Of a DNA stretch of 64,000 nt, positions 27,542 to 35,960 are shown one piece after another. Under the pieces are notes generated by a model, which ran no database searches, had not been told where the DNA came from, and saw only the letters and a program-made list of their open reading frames with translations. The first letter of the stretch is position 1. Each line of letters begins with the position of its first letter. The translations under genes and the position numbers were made by a program. The stretch is from Salirhabdus salicampi (GTDB lineage: Bacteria > Bacillota > Bacilli > Bacillales > Alkalibacillaceae). The stretch covers positions 868,001 to 932,000 of the forward strand of contig NZ_JANBWE010000001.1 of assembly GCF_024259515.1 (NCBI RefSeq), in the 5' to 3' direction.

Positions 27542-28471
27542 ATGTTAGACGTTACCCTTTGGGTTATTGCGTTCTTCTTTTTTACATTATCAATTGGTTT
27601 ATTGCAGTTAAAGCTTTCCGAAAAACGATTAAAGATAGAAGAGCGAATTGCACCGCTTATACAAGAACAATCTGAAAAAGCCATTGAAACAAAAGAAGAG
27701 AACGAAAATCATTCCTTTAAGGCGAGAGTAGTCCAGCCATTATTTACAAAAACCCGTACTTTTTTATTGAAGCGTATGCCGAAAGAAAAAGTAAAGGATG
27801 TTGAAAGACGATTAAGGGAGGCAGGGCATCCTTTTGGGTTAAAAGGTATTGATTTCTTTGTCGCCCAATTAGTTGTAGCTACATTTTTTGCGCTCTTTTT
27901 ATTCCTTGTTTCCTTAAAGGGGAGCGACAATATGATGAGTCCGTTATTTTTAAGTGTATTTACGTTCTTCTTTATATTGTTTTATACAAATTTTTACGTT
28001 AATAGTAAACGGAAGCAAAGGATTGCTCTAATTGAACGGTCTATGCCTGATTTCTTTGACATGGTTAACATTTCAATTGAAGCAGGACTTGGGTTAGATG
28101 GTGCGCTAAGAAGAGTAAGTAAACAAATGGGAGGCCCTTTAGCGGATGAATTTCAATTTACAATTGAAGATATGGCACTAGGGAAAACAAGAAGACAAGC
28201 TTTTACTGAATTAAGGGAACGTGTAGCGTCAGATTTTTTTAAAAGTGTCATTAGTGCGTTAATCCAGGCGGATACTATGGGAATTAGTATATCGAAAGTT
28301 CTTCGCTCTCAAACCCAAAGAATCCGTGAACAACAGAGACAAAGGGTTAAAGAACAAGCGATGAAAGCACCTGTTAAAATGATGATCCCTATGGTTTTGT
28401 TCATTTTTCCTTCCTTGTTTATCGTATTATTAGGTCCTGCTCTAATTCAATTCATGACGATGTGGAACTAA
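27542..28471 (+). CDS. tadC: TadC inner-membrane platform protein
   Basis: The 309-residue partner of TadB has the same GspF-type domain (MPDFFDMVNISIEAGLGLDGALRRV and SALIQADTMGISISKVLRSQ) flanked by membrane helices at 3-20, 115-155 and the C-terminus. It follows tadB by three bases and is the last gene of the cluster, ending at a terminator. No secretin (RcpA), lipoprotein TadD or TadF-type genes follow, as expected for a Gram-positive system. Confidence 0.9.
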   Translation: MLDVTLWVIAFFFFTLSIGLLQLKLSEKRLKIEERIAPLIQEQSEKAIETKEENENHSFKARVVQPLFTKTRTFLLKRMPKEKVKDVERRLREAGHPFGLKGIDFFVAQLVVATFFALFLFLVSLKGSDNMMSPLFLSVFTFFFILFYTNFYVNSKRKQRIALIERSMPDFFDMVNISIEAGLGLDGALRRVSKQMGGPLADEFQFTIEDMALGKTRRQAFTELRERVASDFFKSVISALIQADTMGISISKVLRSQTQRIREQQRQRVKEQAMKAPVKMMIPMVLFIFPSLFIVLLGPALIQFMTMWN

Positions 28472-28497
28472 AGGTTGCGTATGCAACCTAATTTTTT
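28472..28497 (+). terminator. Terminator of the tad operon
   Basis: AGGTTGC at 28472-28478 and GCAACCT at 28483-28489 form a stem with loop GTAT, followed by AATTTTTTT. Confidence 0.85.
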
Positions 28498-28593
28498 TGT
28501 AACAAAAAAGGCAAATTACATTGACTATGAAACAAATATTTCATATTATATATTAAAATTAAATTATTATTTCAAATGGAGGGAGAACTTACG

Positions 28594-29967
28594 TTGATGA
28601 TTGATGATGTTTCACTTCATGGAGGCAAGCGAAAGACTTCTAAGGCGTTGTTTCATGAAGCTGAACAAGTAATGCCTGGTGGTGTAACGGCTAATATTAA
28701 ATTTTTTGAACCAAACCCAATTGTGATGGAGTACGCAAAAGGGAGCAGATTATTTGATGTGGACGGCAATGAATATATAGATTATTTACTATGTTATGGT
28801 GCACAAATACATGGTCATGGTCATGAAGAAGTGATGAAAGAAGTTAAAGCGCAAATAGAAAAGATGGGAACTACGATTTTTGGAACACCACACCGTTTAG
28901 AGGCAGAAATGGCAAAAAAACTCGTTCAATTGTACCCTAGTATTGATATGGTCAGATATACAAATTCCGGTTTAGAGGCAACATTATTAGCAACAAGATT
29001 AGCAATGGCCTATACGAATAAAAAGAAAATAGCAAAATTTGAAGGGCATTATCACGGTGGTTCTGATCAATTTTTAGTAAGTGTAAATCCAAGTATTGAA
29101 GAAGCTGGGTCTGCGGAACAACCAAATCCTGTGCCAGAATCAAAAGGAATACCCGATTATTACGTAGAGAATACCATTATTCTCCCGTTTAACGACTTAG
29201 AAGCATGTGAGAATCTTTTATGGAAGCATCGACATGAGATAGCGGCAATTATTATGGAACCGATATTAGGAGGATTTATCCCGGCAAATAACGAATTTAT
29301 TCAAGGGATAAGAAGGATAACGAAACAATTAAATATTTTGCTAATTTTTGATGAGGTGAAAACAGGATTTCGTATATCTTTAGGTGGGGCACAACAAGAA
29401 TACAATATAAAACCTGATATTACCGCACTTGGAAAAGTGTTAGGGGGAGGGTTCCCTATAGGAGCAGTCGGTGGTAGAGAAGATATCATGATGATGAGTG
29501 CTCCAAATAAGGGAAAAGACATTTTAACAGCTGGAAGTCGATCAAGTAATCCACAAGAAACATTGTTTCATAGTGGAACGTATAATGGTCATCCTACCGT
29601 TTTAGCAGCTGGGTTAAAAACAATACACTTACTAGAGGGTCAGGAAACGATGAAACGTCTTATTAAAACGACGAATCAATTGCGCTGCGGATTAGAGGAT
29701 GTATATTCCCGGTATGGCTTTCCTATGCAAACCGTAGGGATGGGAAGTATATTTAATATCATATTAGCTGATCAACCTATCAAAAATTATCGCGATATGA
29801 AACATGTAAACATGGAATTACGCAAACAAATTGATCATGAATTACTTGATTTAGGTATTTATACGAAACCATTAAATCGTTACTCACTATCAACCGCCCA
29901 TACAGAAGAAGATATAGCACTTACGATTGCTAAGCATGAACATGTTTTACGCCGGTTAAGGAGGTAA
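28594..29967 (+). CDS. Class III aminotransferase, glutamate-1-semialdehyde aminomutase-like
   Basis: This PLP enzyme of about 457 residues looks like glutamate-1-semialdehyde 2,1-aminomutase (VMPGGVTANIKFFEPNPIVMEYAKG, NSGLEATLLATRLA, KFEGHYHGGSDQFLVS, LIFDEVKTGFR, ALGKVLGGGFPIGA with the PLP lysine). It is not in a heme operon and is paired with an RpiR-type regulator, which suggests a catabolic or special amino acid role rather than HemL. TTG 28594 has GGAGGGAG at eight bases; the ATG at 28576 lies within that site. Substrate unknown. Confidence 0.75.
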   Translation: MMIDDVSLHGGKRKTSKALFHEAEQVMPGGVTANIKFFEPNPIVMEYAKGSRLFDVDGNEYIDYLLCYGAQIHGHGHEEVMKEVKAQIEKMGTTIFGTPHRLEAEMAKKLVQLYPSIDMVRYTNSGLEATLLATRLAMAYTNKKKIAKFEGHYHGGSDQFLVSVNPSIEEAGSAEQPNPVPESKGIPDYYVENTIILPFNDLEACENLLWKHRHEIAAIIMEPILGGFIPANNEFIQGIRRITKQLNILLIFDEVKTGFRISLGGAQQEYNIKPDITALGKVLGGGFPIGAVGGREDIMMMSAPNKGKDILTAGSRSSNPQETLFHSGTYNGHPTVLAAGLKTIHLLEGQETMKRLIKTTNQLRCGLEDVYSRYGFPMQTVGMGSIFNIILADQPIKNYRDMKHVNMELRKQIDHELLDLGIYTKPLNRYSLSTAHTEEDIALTIAKHEHVLRRLRR

Positions 29968-29978
29968 AGTCCTACGTT

Positions 29979-30827
29979 ATGGCAAACGTTTATCAACTCA
30001 TTGCAGAAAAAGTTCCAAGTATGAGTAAGTCGCAAGAAAAAATTGCTACGTATATACTCGAAAATCCGACGAATGTACCGTTCCTGACTGTTAGGAAACT
30101 TGCACAATTGACAAATGTGAGTGAAGCAACGATTGTTCGGTTTGCCACCTTTATTGGGTACACAGGGTTCCCTGAGTTTCAACAAGCGATGCAGGACTCC
30201 TTACAAAAACAGTTAACGACAACAGAACGGTTACAAATGTCTTCAAAAGTATACAATGATCAAAATCGATCTATATTTGACCTTTTCCAAGATGATATGG
30301 ACAATATTCAAGATACGATTCGCTCATTAGATGTGTCCTCTTTTCAAAAAGCTGTTGATGTTTTGCTACATGCACGGAAAGTTTATATTCTAGCAAACCG
30401 AAGTGCCATGTCATTAGGGATTTTTATGGACTATTATTTACGAATTGTATTAGATAATGTAGAAAATGTAACCTCATACGAGTTAATTTCCGAAAGATTT
30501 TATAACCTTGATAAAGAAGATGTCGTAATTGGCATAAGTTTCCCTCGCTATACGAAAAGTACAGTCCAAAGCTTTGCTTACGCAAAACAAAGAGGGGCAA
30601 CGACGATTTGTTTAACAGACAATTTATTGTCACCTCTTGTCCCAAACGCGGATATTTCATTAACAGCATCGAGCCGAATGCCGAGTTTTATCGATTCATT
30701 TGTTGCGCCCCTTAGTTTAATTAACGCAATCATTACGCAATTAGGAAACAAAAAACAAATTGACATTAAAGAGAAATTGGATCAGTTAGAACAAATGTGG
30801 GATCATTTAGATATATTTTATACGTAA
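29979..30827 (+). CDS. RpiR/MurR family transcriptional regulator
   Basis: The 282-residue protein has an N-terminal RpiR helix-turn-helix domain (VPSMSKSQEKIATYILEN, LAQLTNVSEATIVRFATFIGYTGFPEFQ) and a C-terminal SIS sugar-isomerase-like domain (KVYILANRSAMSLGIF, VVIGISFPRYTKSTVQSFAYAKQRGATTICLTD). Such regulators sense phosphosugars or related effectors. It starts 11 bases after the aminotransferase gene with a strong AAGGAGGT upstream, so the two are likely cotranscribed and the regulator may control the operon. Confidence 0.88.
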   Translation: MANVYQLIAEKVPSMSKSQEKIATYILENPTNVPFLTVRKLAQLTNVSEATIVRFATFIGYTGFPEFQQAMQDSLQKQLTTTERLQMSSKVYNDQNRSIFDLFQDDMDNIQDTIRSLDVSSFQKAVDVLLHARKVYILANRSAMSLGIFMDYYLRIVLDNVENVTSYELISERFYNLDKEDVVIGISFPRYTKSTVQSFAYAKQRGATTICLTDNLLSPLVPNADISLTASSRMPSFIDSFVAPLSLINAIITQLGNKKQIDIKEKLDQLEQMWDHLDIFYT

Positions 30828-30860
30828 AATGTAACAAGATGTTTTCGGGGAGGGAATTGA

Positions 30861-31034
30861 TTGAAAGATTATCATTGTTGTGCAACGTGCATTCACTTTG
30901 AAGCGATAAAACAAAAACCATCAGGTATGGTGTATCGTTGTGTTCGTTTAGGTTACGAAACGAAGCCTTCTTATCAATTCCGTTGCTGGGATCCAAAAGA
31001 ACATATTGTAAAGCTTATAAATAAGGAAAAGTAG
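30861..31034 (+). CDS. Small cysteine-rich protein, 57 residues
   Basis: From TTG 30861, with GGGGAGGG upstream, the frame reads MKDYHCCATCIHFEAI and ends ...INKEK. Cysteines at about 6, 7, 10, 27 and 42 form a CCxxC...C...C array that could bind zinc. The strong ribosome binding site and the terminator right after it argue that the gene is real. I do not recognise the family. It lies between the RpiR regulator and the UV endonuclease gene. Confidence 0.65.
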   Translation: MKDYHCCATCIHFEAIKQKPSGMVYRCVRLGYETKPSYQFRCWDPKEHIVKLINKEK

Positions 31035-31039
31035 GTGAC

Positions 31040-31070
31040 AAAAAGGCATGTTAGAGCATGCCTTTTTGTT
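31040..31070 (+). terminator. Terminator after the small Cys-rich gene
   Basis: An 11-bp stem (31040-31050 with 31057-31067) has loop TTAGAG and ends in T residues. Confidence 0.88.
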
Positions 31071-31134
31071 TTCATAAATATATGCCGTTTCGCAAACTCT
31101 ATAAGTAATTGACAAAAGATAAAAGGTGATTTTT

Positions 31135-32106
31135 ATGACGTTATTTAGACTTGGCTACGTTGCTATGAGTGTACATGTGAAGAATGCTTCACCATCACAA
31201 ACGATGACGTATAATCAATTTGAAAAAATACGGGACCGTGAAGCTGCAGTCCGTAAATTAGAATTAATAGCTAAAACCAACATCAACAATTGTTTACGGT
31301 TATTAAAACATAATGCCGCCCACGACATTCGTTTTTTTCGTCTAAGTTCAAAGCTTGTCCCTTTAGCTACACATGATGAACTTAGAGGGTGGAACTTCAT
31401 TCGTCCTATAAAGGAGGATCTTAAGGAATTAGGAAAATTTGCTACCGAGAAACAAATGCGTATTGATTTTCATCCGGATCACTTTGTCGTGTTGAATAGT
31501 CCTACCGAACATAATTTGAAATCTTCTATTATATTGTTAAAGTATCATCGACTATTATTAAAAGGTATGGGTCTGGATAGTACTCATCGATGTGTCATTC
31601 ACCTTGGTGGGGCATATAAAGATAAAGAAGAATCGTTAGAAAGGTTTGTATCCAATTGGGGTACTGTTCCTCGTACAATACAAAACATGGTTATGTTAGA
31701 GAATGATGATAAAACGTACAATATCCAGGATGTGCTTTATGTTTGTGAAAAACTAAATATTCCTATGGTCTTTGATCTTCATCACCATTTAGCTAATCAC
31801 CTTCAAACAGATTGGCAAGCGGAATGGGAGCGTATTTTAACAACGTGGGAGCACTCTCCATATCCAATCAAAATGCACATTTCAAGCCCTAAAAGCTCGG
31901 AACAGTTTCGCCATCATGCAAATTATATTGATCCGAAAATGTTCTTGCAATTTGTTCACGACGTAAATGGAAGTGTTGATCAAATCGATTGTATGATTGA
32001 AGCGAAAATGAAAGACCACGCTTTATTTAAATTAATGGAAGCCTTAAAGAAAGAACCGAGTATAGAAGTTGTTGATGGTGCTTCGTTCTATGTTAAGGAA
32101 AAATAA
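31135..32106 (+). CDS. uvsE: UV DNA damage endonuclease
   Basis: This 323-residue TIM-barrel nuclease of the UvdE family nicks DNA 5' of UV photoproducts. Family signatures are RLGYVAMSVHVKNASPSQTMTY at the N-terminus, HDIRFFRLSSKLVPLATH, RIDFHPDHFVVLNSP, VIHLGGAYKDKEESLERF, MLENDDKTYNIQDVL and VFDLHHHLANH, which supply His, Asp and Glu metal ligands. The start is taken as ATG 31135 behind AAAGGTGA rather than GTG 31126. A terminator stands just upstream, so it has its own promoter. Confidence 0.92.
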   Translation: MTLFRLGYVAMSVHVKNASPSQTMTYNQFEKIRDREAAVRKLELIAKTNINNCLRLLKHNAAHDIRFFRLSSKLVPLATHDELRGWNFIRPIKEDLKELGKFATEKQMRIDFHPDHFVVLNSPTEHNLKSSIILLKYHRLLLKGMGLDSTHRCVIHLGGAYKDKEESLERFVSNWGTVPRTIQNMVMLENDDKTYNIQDVLYVCEKLNIPMVFDLHHHLANHLQTDWQAEWERILTTWEHSPYPIKMHISSPKSSEQFRHHANYIDPKMFLQFVHDVNGSVDQIDCMIEAKMKDHALFKLMEALKKEPSIEVVDGASFYVKEK

Positions 32107-32169
32107 AGGATAAATATGCAAGATTTTACACATATTAAAAATATAAAGTGATGAGAAAGGAGGTTGAAG

Positions 32170-32319
32170 ATGGAGGGAAATTCTCGTGAGGATATACGCA
32201 AAAGGACTGTAGAAGGTGGTCGGGATATTGAGTTTTCCAGGGAATTAGCAGATCACGACGATTTAGAAGCACAGGAAAGAGCAAAAGAAGCAGATGCTCG
32301 AGCGAAAAAGAAACAATAA
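32170..32319 (+). CDS. Small YfhD-like protein
   Basis: A 49-residue hydrophilic protein from ATG 32170 with a textbook AAAGGAGGT at 32157-32165. The C-terminal pattern DIEFSRELADHDDLEAQERAKEAD then RAKKKQ resembles the YfhD family of small Bacillus proteins of unknown role. It ends before a bidirectional terminator. Confidence 0.7.
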   Translation: MEGNSREDIRKRTVEGGRDIEFSRELADHDDLEAQERAKEADARAKKKQ

Positions 32320-32362
32320 CGCAAGTACATAACAGGGTGACAACTGTTAAAGTGTATGTAGG

Positions 32363-32397
32363 AAAGACCAATTCTGTAGTAGAATTGGTCTTTTTAA
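32363..32397 (+). terminator. Bidirectional terminator
   Basis: A 13-bp stem (32363-32375 with 32381-32393) has loop GTAGT and T-rich flanks in both directions. It lies between the YfhD-like gene and the convergent acetyltransferase-like gene. Confidence 0.85.
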
Positions 32398-32903
32398 TCA
32401 TTCCATATAATTGTCCCATACTTCTCTTCAAAGTCGATTATTACATCAAAATAATGTTTCTTATAGAAGTGTTCTAGTCGTCCTATGTGATCCCAGTCTC
32501 TCTTTACTATATCACCAGTAATATATTGTATATTTTGTTGACGGGCTATATTTTTTAAATAATTCATAACAACTGAACCGTAACCTTTATCCGCTGGGCC
32601 TTTAATATCAGCGATATGAATTGTATTTTCATCCTTATATTCTGCTTCTAATAAAAAGTCCCAGTTCCCTTTAAATGAAGTTTGACAATCATTCAACATA
32701 ATTTTGCAATTGTTGCCATCATCATAAGTGGAAATAACCGTCCATTCATCTTTTTTCGTTTGTTCAATACCTACAACATCCCATTTTTTGGCGATGTTTA
32801 TAATATTTTCTCTCATGCGGAACATTTGAAATTCTAGATCATCAAGGACTTCTTTTGCATCACGTTCATTCGTTTCGTTCTCTAGTAATTTCATAAAACT
32901 CAT
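32394..32903 (-). CDS. Putative GNAT-like acetyltransferase
   Basis: The 169-residue protein has a helical, charged N-terminus (residues 1-40) and a C-terminal part that looks like a GNAT fold: IHIADIKGPADKGYGSVVMNYLKNIARQQ (acetyl-CoA loop and helix) followed by ITGDIVKRDWDHIGRLEHFYKKHYF. The R/Q-x-x-G-x-G/A motif is degenerate (DKGYGS), so activity is uncertain. Substrate unknown. AAGGGCGAT lies upstream of the ATG. It stands alone, convergent with the YfhD-like gene and divergent from zur. Confidence 0.55.
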   Translation of the reverse strand: MSFMKLLENETNERDAKEVLDDLEFQMFRMRENIINIAKKWDVVGIEQTKKDEWTVISTYDDGNNCKIMLNDCQTSFKGNWDFLLEAEYKDENTIHIADIKGPADKGYGSVVMNYLKNIARQQNIQYITGDIVKRDWDHIGRLEHFYKKHYFDVIIDFEEKYGTIIWND

Positions 32904-33093
32904 GATATCGCCCTTTCTAAAAAATTACACAGTGGGTTATTTTACTAGATAATTGGGAAACACTCAACCGAAATTTCAAAAAAGTTTTAAGAACTTTAGA
33001 CAAAAAAACACATAAAAAACAGTTAATGTATACAATTTGTGCTACGTCTATTATAATGTTGATAAAAAGATATCGTTAAAGGATGAGTCAAAG

Positions 33094-33504
33094 TTGGACT
33101 ATCAAAGAGCCTTAACAATTATGAAGGATAACGGTTATAAACAGACAAAACAGAGAGAGAAACTGTTGAAATTATTTCAACAAAAAGAGGAATATATGCC
33201 CGTAAAAGAAATTTTTGAGCAGTTTCAGGAAGATTTCCCTGGTGCTAGTTACAATACAATTTATCGTAATCTTTACGCCCTTGTAGATATAGGAATATTA
33301 GAATCAACACAGCTAAATGGTGAGCAGCACTTTCGCTTCCATTGTGACACAGTGGGGCATCACCACCACTTTATTTGTACTGAGTGTGGCTCAACCAGTC
33401 CAATTGATATATGTCCGATGGAAGAGGTTAGTGGGCGATTAAACGGCTTTGAGATTCAAAACCATAAATTTGAAGTATATGGAAAATGTCCATCTTGTCA
33501 TTAA
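33094..33504 (+). CDS. zur: Zinc uptake regulator, Fur family
   Basis: The 136-residue Fur-family repressor starts YQRALTIMKDNGYKQTKQREKLLKLF, has the winged helix region EIFEQFQEDFPGASYNTIYRNLYALVDIGILE, and carries zinc sites in RFHCDTVGHHHHFICTECG and CPSC at the C-terminus. TTG 33094 matches the start of known Zur proteins and has AAAGGAT upstream; an in-frame start 57 bases earlier adds an unlike segment. The gene directly downstream has Zur boxes, which strengthens the Zur call over Fur or PerR. Confidence 0.87.
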   Translation: MDYQRALTIMKDNGYKQTKQREKLLKLFQQKEEYMPVKEIFEQFQEDFPGASYNTIYRNLYALVDIGILESTQLNGEQHFRFHCDTVGHHHHFICTECGSTSPIDICPMEEVSGRLNGFEIQNHKFEVYGKCPSCH

Positions 33505-33505
33505 T

Positions 33506-33530
33506 TCAGGGAACTTCCCTGATTTTTTTT
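33506..33530 (+). terminator. Terminator of zur
   Basis: TCAGGG at 33506-33511 pairs with CCCTGA at 33517-33522 (loop AACTT), followed by eight T residues. Confidence 0.8.
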
Positions 33531-33540
33531 ATCTTTTCAT

Positions 33541-33584
33541 AAATCGTAACAATTACCATTTACAAATCGTAATCATTACGATAT
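33541..33584 (+). promoter_or_regulatory. Two Zur boxes over the znuA promoter
   Basis: A near-perfect palindrome AAATCGTAATCATTACGAT starts at 33564 and agrees with the Bacillus Zur box (AAATCGTAATNATTACGATTT). A second weaker copy, AAATCGTAACAATTACCATT, starts at 33541, 23 bases upstream. The first overlaps a TATAAT at 33582-33587, so zinc-bound Zur should block RNA polymerase. Confidence 0.88.
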
Positions 33585-33621
33585 AATCACTTTGGATTAA
33601 ATAAAGAGGAGTGAAAACCAT

Positions 33622-34695
33622 ATGGGGAAACGGAATGTACTGCTATCATTTATACTAATTCTAACTATTAGTCTAGCAGCTTGCTCTACATCAGCTTCAA
33701 ATGAAAAAGATGAAAACGAGAATCTAACAATATATACAACGATTTATCCATTGCAATTTTTTGCTGAACAAATTGGTGGGGAACATGTAAGTGTTAGCTC
33801 AATCTTACCGGCAGGAGGAGATGCACATACATTTGAACCATCATCGAAGATGATTGTAAACATTGCAAAAGCCGATATGTTCATTATGAATGGATTTGGA
33901 TTAGAAACATATGCGGAGAAAATATCAAACGCTATTGAACGTGAAAATGTAATCGTTCTTGAAGCATCAGAAGGAATTAATGTAAAGAATCATGAACATG
34001 ACGAGGATCATGAAGGACATGATGAACACGGCGATGGAAACCATGATGAGCACGAGGAACATGGAGAACACGGTGAAGAAAACCATGATGAGCACGAGGA
34101 ACATGATGAACATGGTGAAGAAAACCATGACGAGTATGAAGAGCAACATGAAGGACACGACCATGGTGATGATGACCCACACATTTGGTTAGATCCTACT
34201 CACGCCATTACAATGGCTGAAAATATTAAAGATGTGCTGATTGAATTAAAGCCTGAAGCTAAAGAAGAATTTGAAGCAAACTTCGCATCACTAAAGGAAG
34301 AACTAAAAAAACTTGATGAAGCCTTTCACCATCATATACTTGAACAAGACGAAAAGAAAATTCTCGTATCCCATGCTGCATTTGGATATTGGGAAGCAGC
34401 CTATGGTCTTGAACAAATAGCAGTAACCGGGTTATCTCCGTCTTCAGAACCATCTCAAAAGCAAATTGAAAATATATTAAATCTCGTAGATGAACTACAG
34501 TTACATCATATTTTATTTGAGCAAAATGTGACGCCTAAAGTAGCAGATTTAATACGAGAAGAAATGAATTTAGAAGTTTTACGTATTCATAATTTGGCTA
34601 TATTAACAGATGATGATATAGAAAATGGAGAAGATTACTTCAGTTTAATGTATCGTAATTTGGATGTGTTAGTCGAGGCATTGTCTCACAAGTAA
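33622..34695 (+). CDS. znuA: Zinc-binding lipoprotein of an ABC transporter (ZnuA/AdcA type)
   Basis: This 357-residue lipoprotein (signal helix with ISLAACSTS lipobox near residue 20) is a cluster A-I metal-binding protein: YTTIYPLQFFAEQIGGEHV, GGDAHTFEPSS, DPHIWLDPTHA, VSHAAFGYWEAAYGL and FEQNVTPKVAD. Residues 117-190 form a His/Asp/Glu-rich loop with 14-residue repeats, thought in this family to hand zinc over or sense it. The two Zur boxes upstream point to zinc. No ABC permease or ATPase gene is adjacent, so its transporter must be encoded elsewhere. Confidence 0.9.
   Translation: MGKRNVLLSFILILTISLAACSTSASNEKDENENLTIYTTIYPLQFFAEQIGGEHVSVSSILPAGGDAHTFEPSSKMIVNIAKADMFIMNGFGLETYAEKISNAIERENVIVLEASEGINVKNHEHDEDHEGHDEHGDGNHDEHEEHGEHGEENHDEHEEHDEHGEENHDEYEEQHEGHDHGDDDPHIWLDPTHAITMAENIKDVLIELKPEAKEEFEANFASLKEELKKLDEAFHHHILEQDEKKILVSHAAFGYWEAAYGLEQIAVTGLSPSSEPSQKQIENILNLVDELQLHHILFEQNVTPKVADLIREEMNLEVLRIHNLAILTDDDIENGEDYFSLMYRNLDVLVEALSHK
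34042..34125 (+). repeat. 42-bp tandem repeat in znuA
   Basis: Two copies of a 42-base unit (34042-34083 and 34084-34125) encode HDEHEEHGEHGEEN-type 14-residue His-rich repeats, with decayed copies on both sides. Such repeats can gain or lose units by slippage and so change the length of the metal loop. Confidence 0.8.
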
Positions 34696-34781
34696 ACATT
34701 CGGTCTCAATACATGAAGAAAACAGTCCAGTTAAATCTTAATTGGTTCAGTAACGGGAGAGAAAACAATAAATAACACACT

Positions 34782-34825
34782 AAAAAGGAGTACAAATCGC
34801 ATAGCGTTTCGTACTTCTTTTTTTA
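34782..34825 (+). terminator. Terminator downstream of znuA
   Basis: AAAAAGGAGTAC at 34782-34793 pairs with GTACTTCTTTTT at 34811-34822, with inner CGC/GCG pairing, followed by T residues. Confidence 0.82.
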
Positions 34826-35145
34826 TTGATATGACAGATTTATCTGGTTTTAACACCCAAATCGATATATATAGAAGCCTTATTAACAAACATACATAAA
34901 TTTATGTACAGAGTGAAATTATGGTGCTAAAACGAGTGTTAAAAACTATGCATTTTTATACATCATTTTCGATGCTAATAATGAGTTATCTTGTTTTTTG
35001 GAAGGTTTTTTGGGATTTTATGTTAAAATATTTAGAGAGAAGTAGAAAAGGTAATTCAACTAACGAGGCAGGAATATTTAAAAAGGAATGCAAACGAACT
35101 AAAGTTATTGAATGAATGATGTGAAATTGTAAAAGAGGTGAAACT
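34826..35145 (+). other. AT-rich intergenic region, no firm gene
   Basis: About 320 bases. A 64-codon frame at 34921-35115 begins with ATG but has no ribosome binding site and no recognisable family, so it is not called. A GTGAAAC/AGAGGTG site just before 35146 belongs to the next gene. Confidence 0.45.
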
Positions 35146-35823
35146 ATGGGATTTCTGAAATCAAAAAAAATTCTTGTTTTCGCCGTCGTTTTATTTAGTA
35201 TTATGGGATTTATTTTTTACTTCTTTTACGGTACACCATGGGACATGATTGCATATAAAAGTAAGTTTGAGACATATTTAGAAGATAAATATAATCAGGA
35301 TTTCGTCATAAAAGAAATCTCATATGATTTTCTACACGGAGGAACATATCACGCATACGCCTTTTCTAAGAATTACCCAGAAGTAACATTTCACATAGGA
35401 CAAAATCCGAAATTAAATGAAATTGATGATGCGTATCACTATGAAATGTGGAGGTATCAAGCAAAAAATGAGATAAGTCCTATTATAGAAGATATATTTC
35501 CTAATAGAATAAACCATGCAGTAGAGGTTAAGGATTTTATAGCCCCCCATGTTACAGAGAACTCAAATGTACCTAATTTTAGAGATATCGTAACTTTAGA
35601 AATTGGCATCGCTATGAATCATACTAAGATTACTAAAGAGAACGAAGAAACAGAAATGAAAAAGGCATTTCGACTCCTTGAAGCATTATATGAAAAAGAT
35701 GTGAATATTGGTCACTTTGGAATTAGCTATAAAAATAAGACATTGCAAATAAACTCAAGTGAAATTAAGTCCGTAAATGAGTATGTCGATGTAAAGAAAT
35801 GGTTTAATGATTACGAAAAATAA
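35146..35823 (+). CDS. Membrane-anchored protein, YfjL-like
   Basis: The 225-residue protein has one N-terminal membrane helix (residues 8-29) and an external domain with a mixed alpha/beta look. SKFETYLEDKYNQDFVIKEISYDFLHGGTYHAYAF and PEVTFHIGQN recall the YfjL/YfmB-type proteins of Bacillaceae, whose role is unknown. AAAGAGGTG precedes the ATG. It has its own terminator at 35849. Confidence 0.55.
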   Translation: MGFLKSKKILVFAVVLFSIMGFIFYFFYGTPWDMIAYKSKFETYLEDKYNQDFVIKEISYDFLHGGTYHAYAFSKNYPEVTFHIGQNPKLNEIDDAYHYEMWRYQAKNEISPIIEDIFPNRINHAVEVKDFIAPHVTENSNVPNFRDIVTLEIGIAMNHTKITKENEETEMKKAFRLLEALYEKDVNIGHFGISYKNKTLQINSSEIKSVNEYVDVKKWFNDYEK

Positions 35824-35848
35824 TGTAAGTTTTTTTAAAAAAAACGGG

Positions 35849-35880
35849 GCGTTAACCAAAGAAGGGTTAATGCTTTTTTT
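35849..35880 (+). terminator. Terminator after the YfjL-like gene
   Basis: GCGTTAACC at 35849-35857 pairs with GGTTAATGC at 35865-35873 (one G-T), then seven T residues. Confidence 0.82.
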
Positions 35881-35960
35881 GTTGAAGTTTTTGTACTAAC
35901 GGAGCAGGATAGTTGAGTTGCGGTTTATAAATACGACATATTAATGAGGGGATTTGTTGA

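Noticed and set aside
34042-34125. CRISPR-like repeat
   Set aside because: The 42-bp units are directly adjacent without spacers and lie in a coding frame; it is a coding tandem repeat.
33977-34192. Several long frames over the znuA His-rich repeat on both strands
   Set aside because: They are by-products of the 42-bp repeat; the znuA frame explains the region.
34921-35115. 64-codon frame after the znuA terminator
   Set aside because: It has no ribosome binding site and no recognisable family and lies in AT-rich intergenic DNA; not called as a gene.
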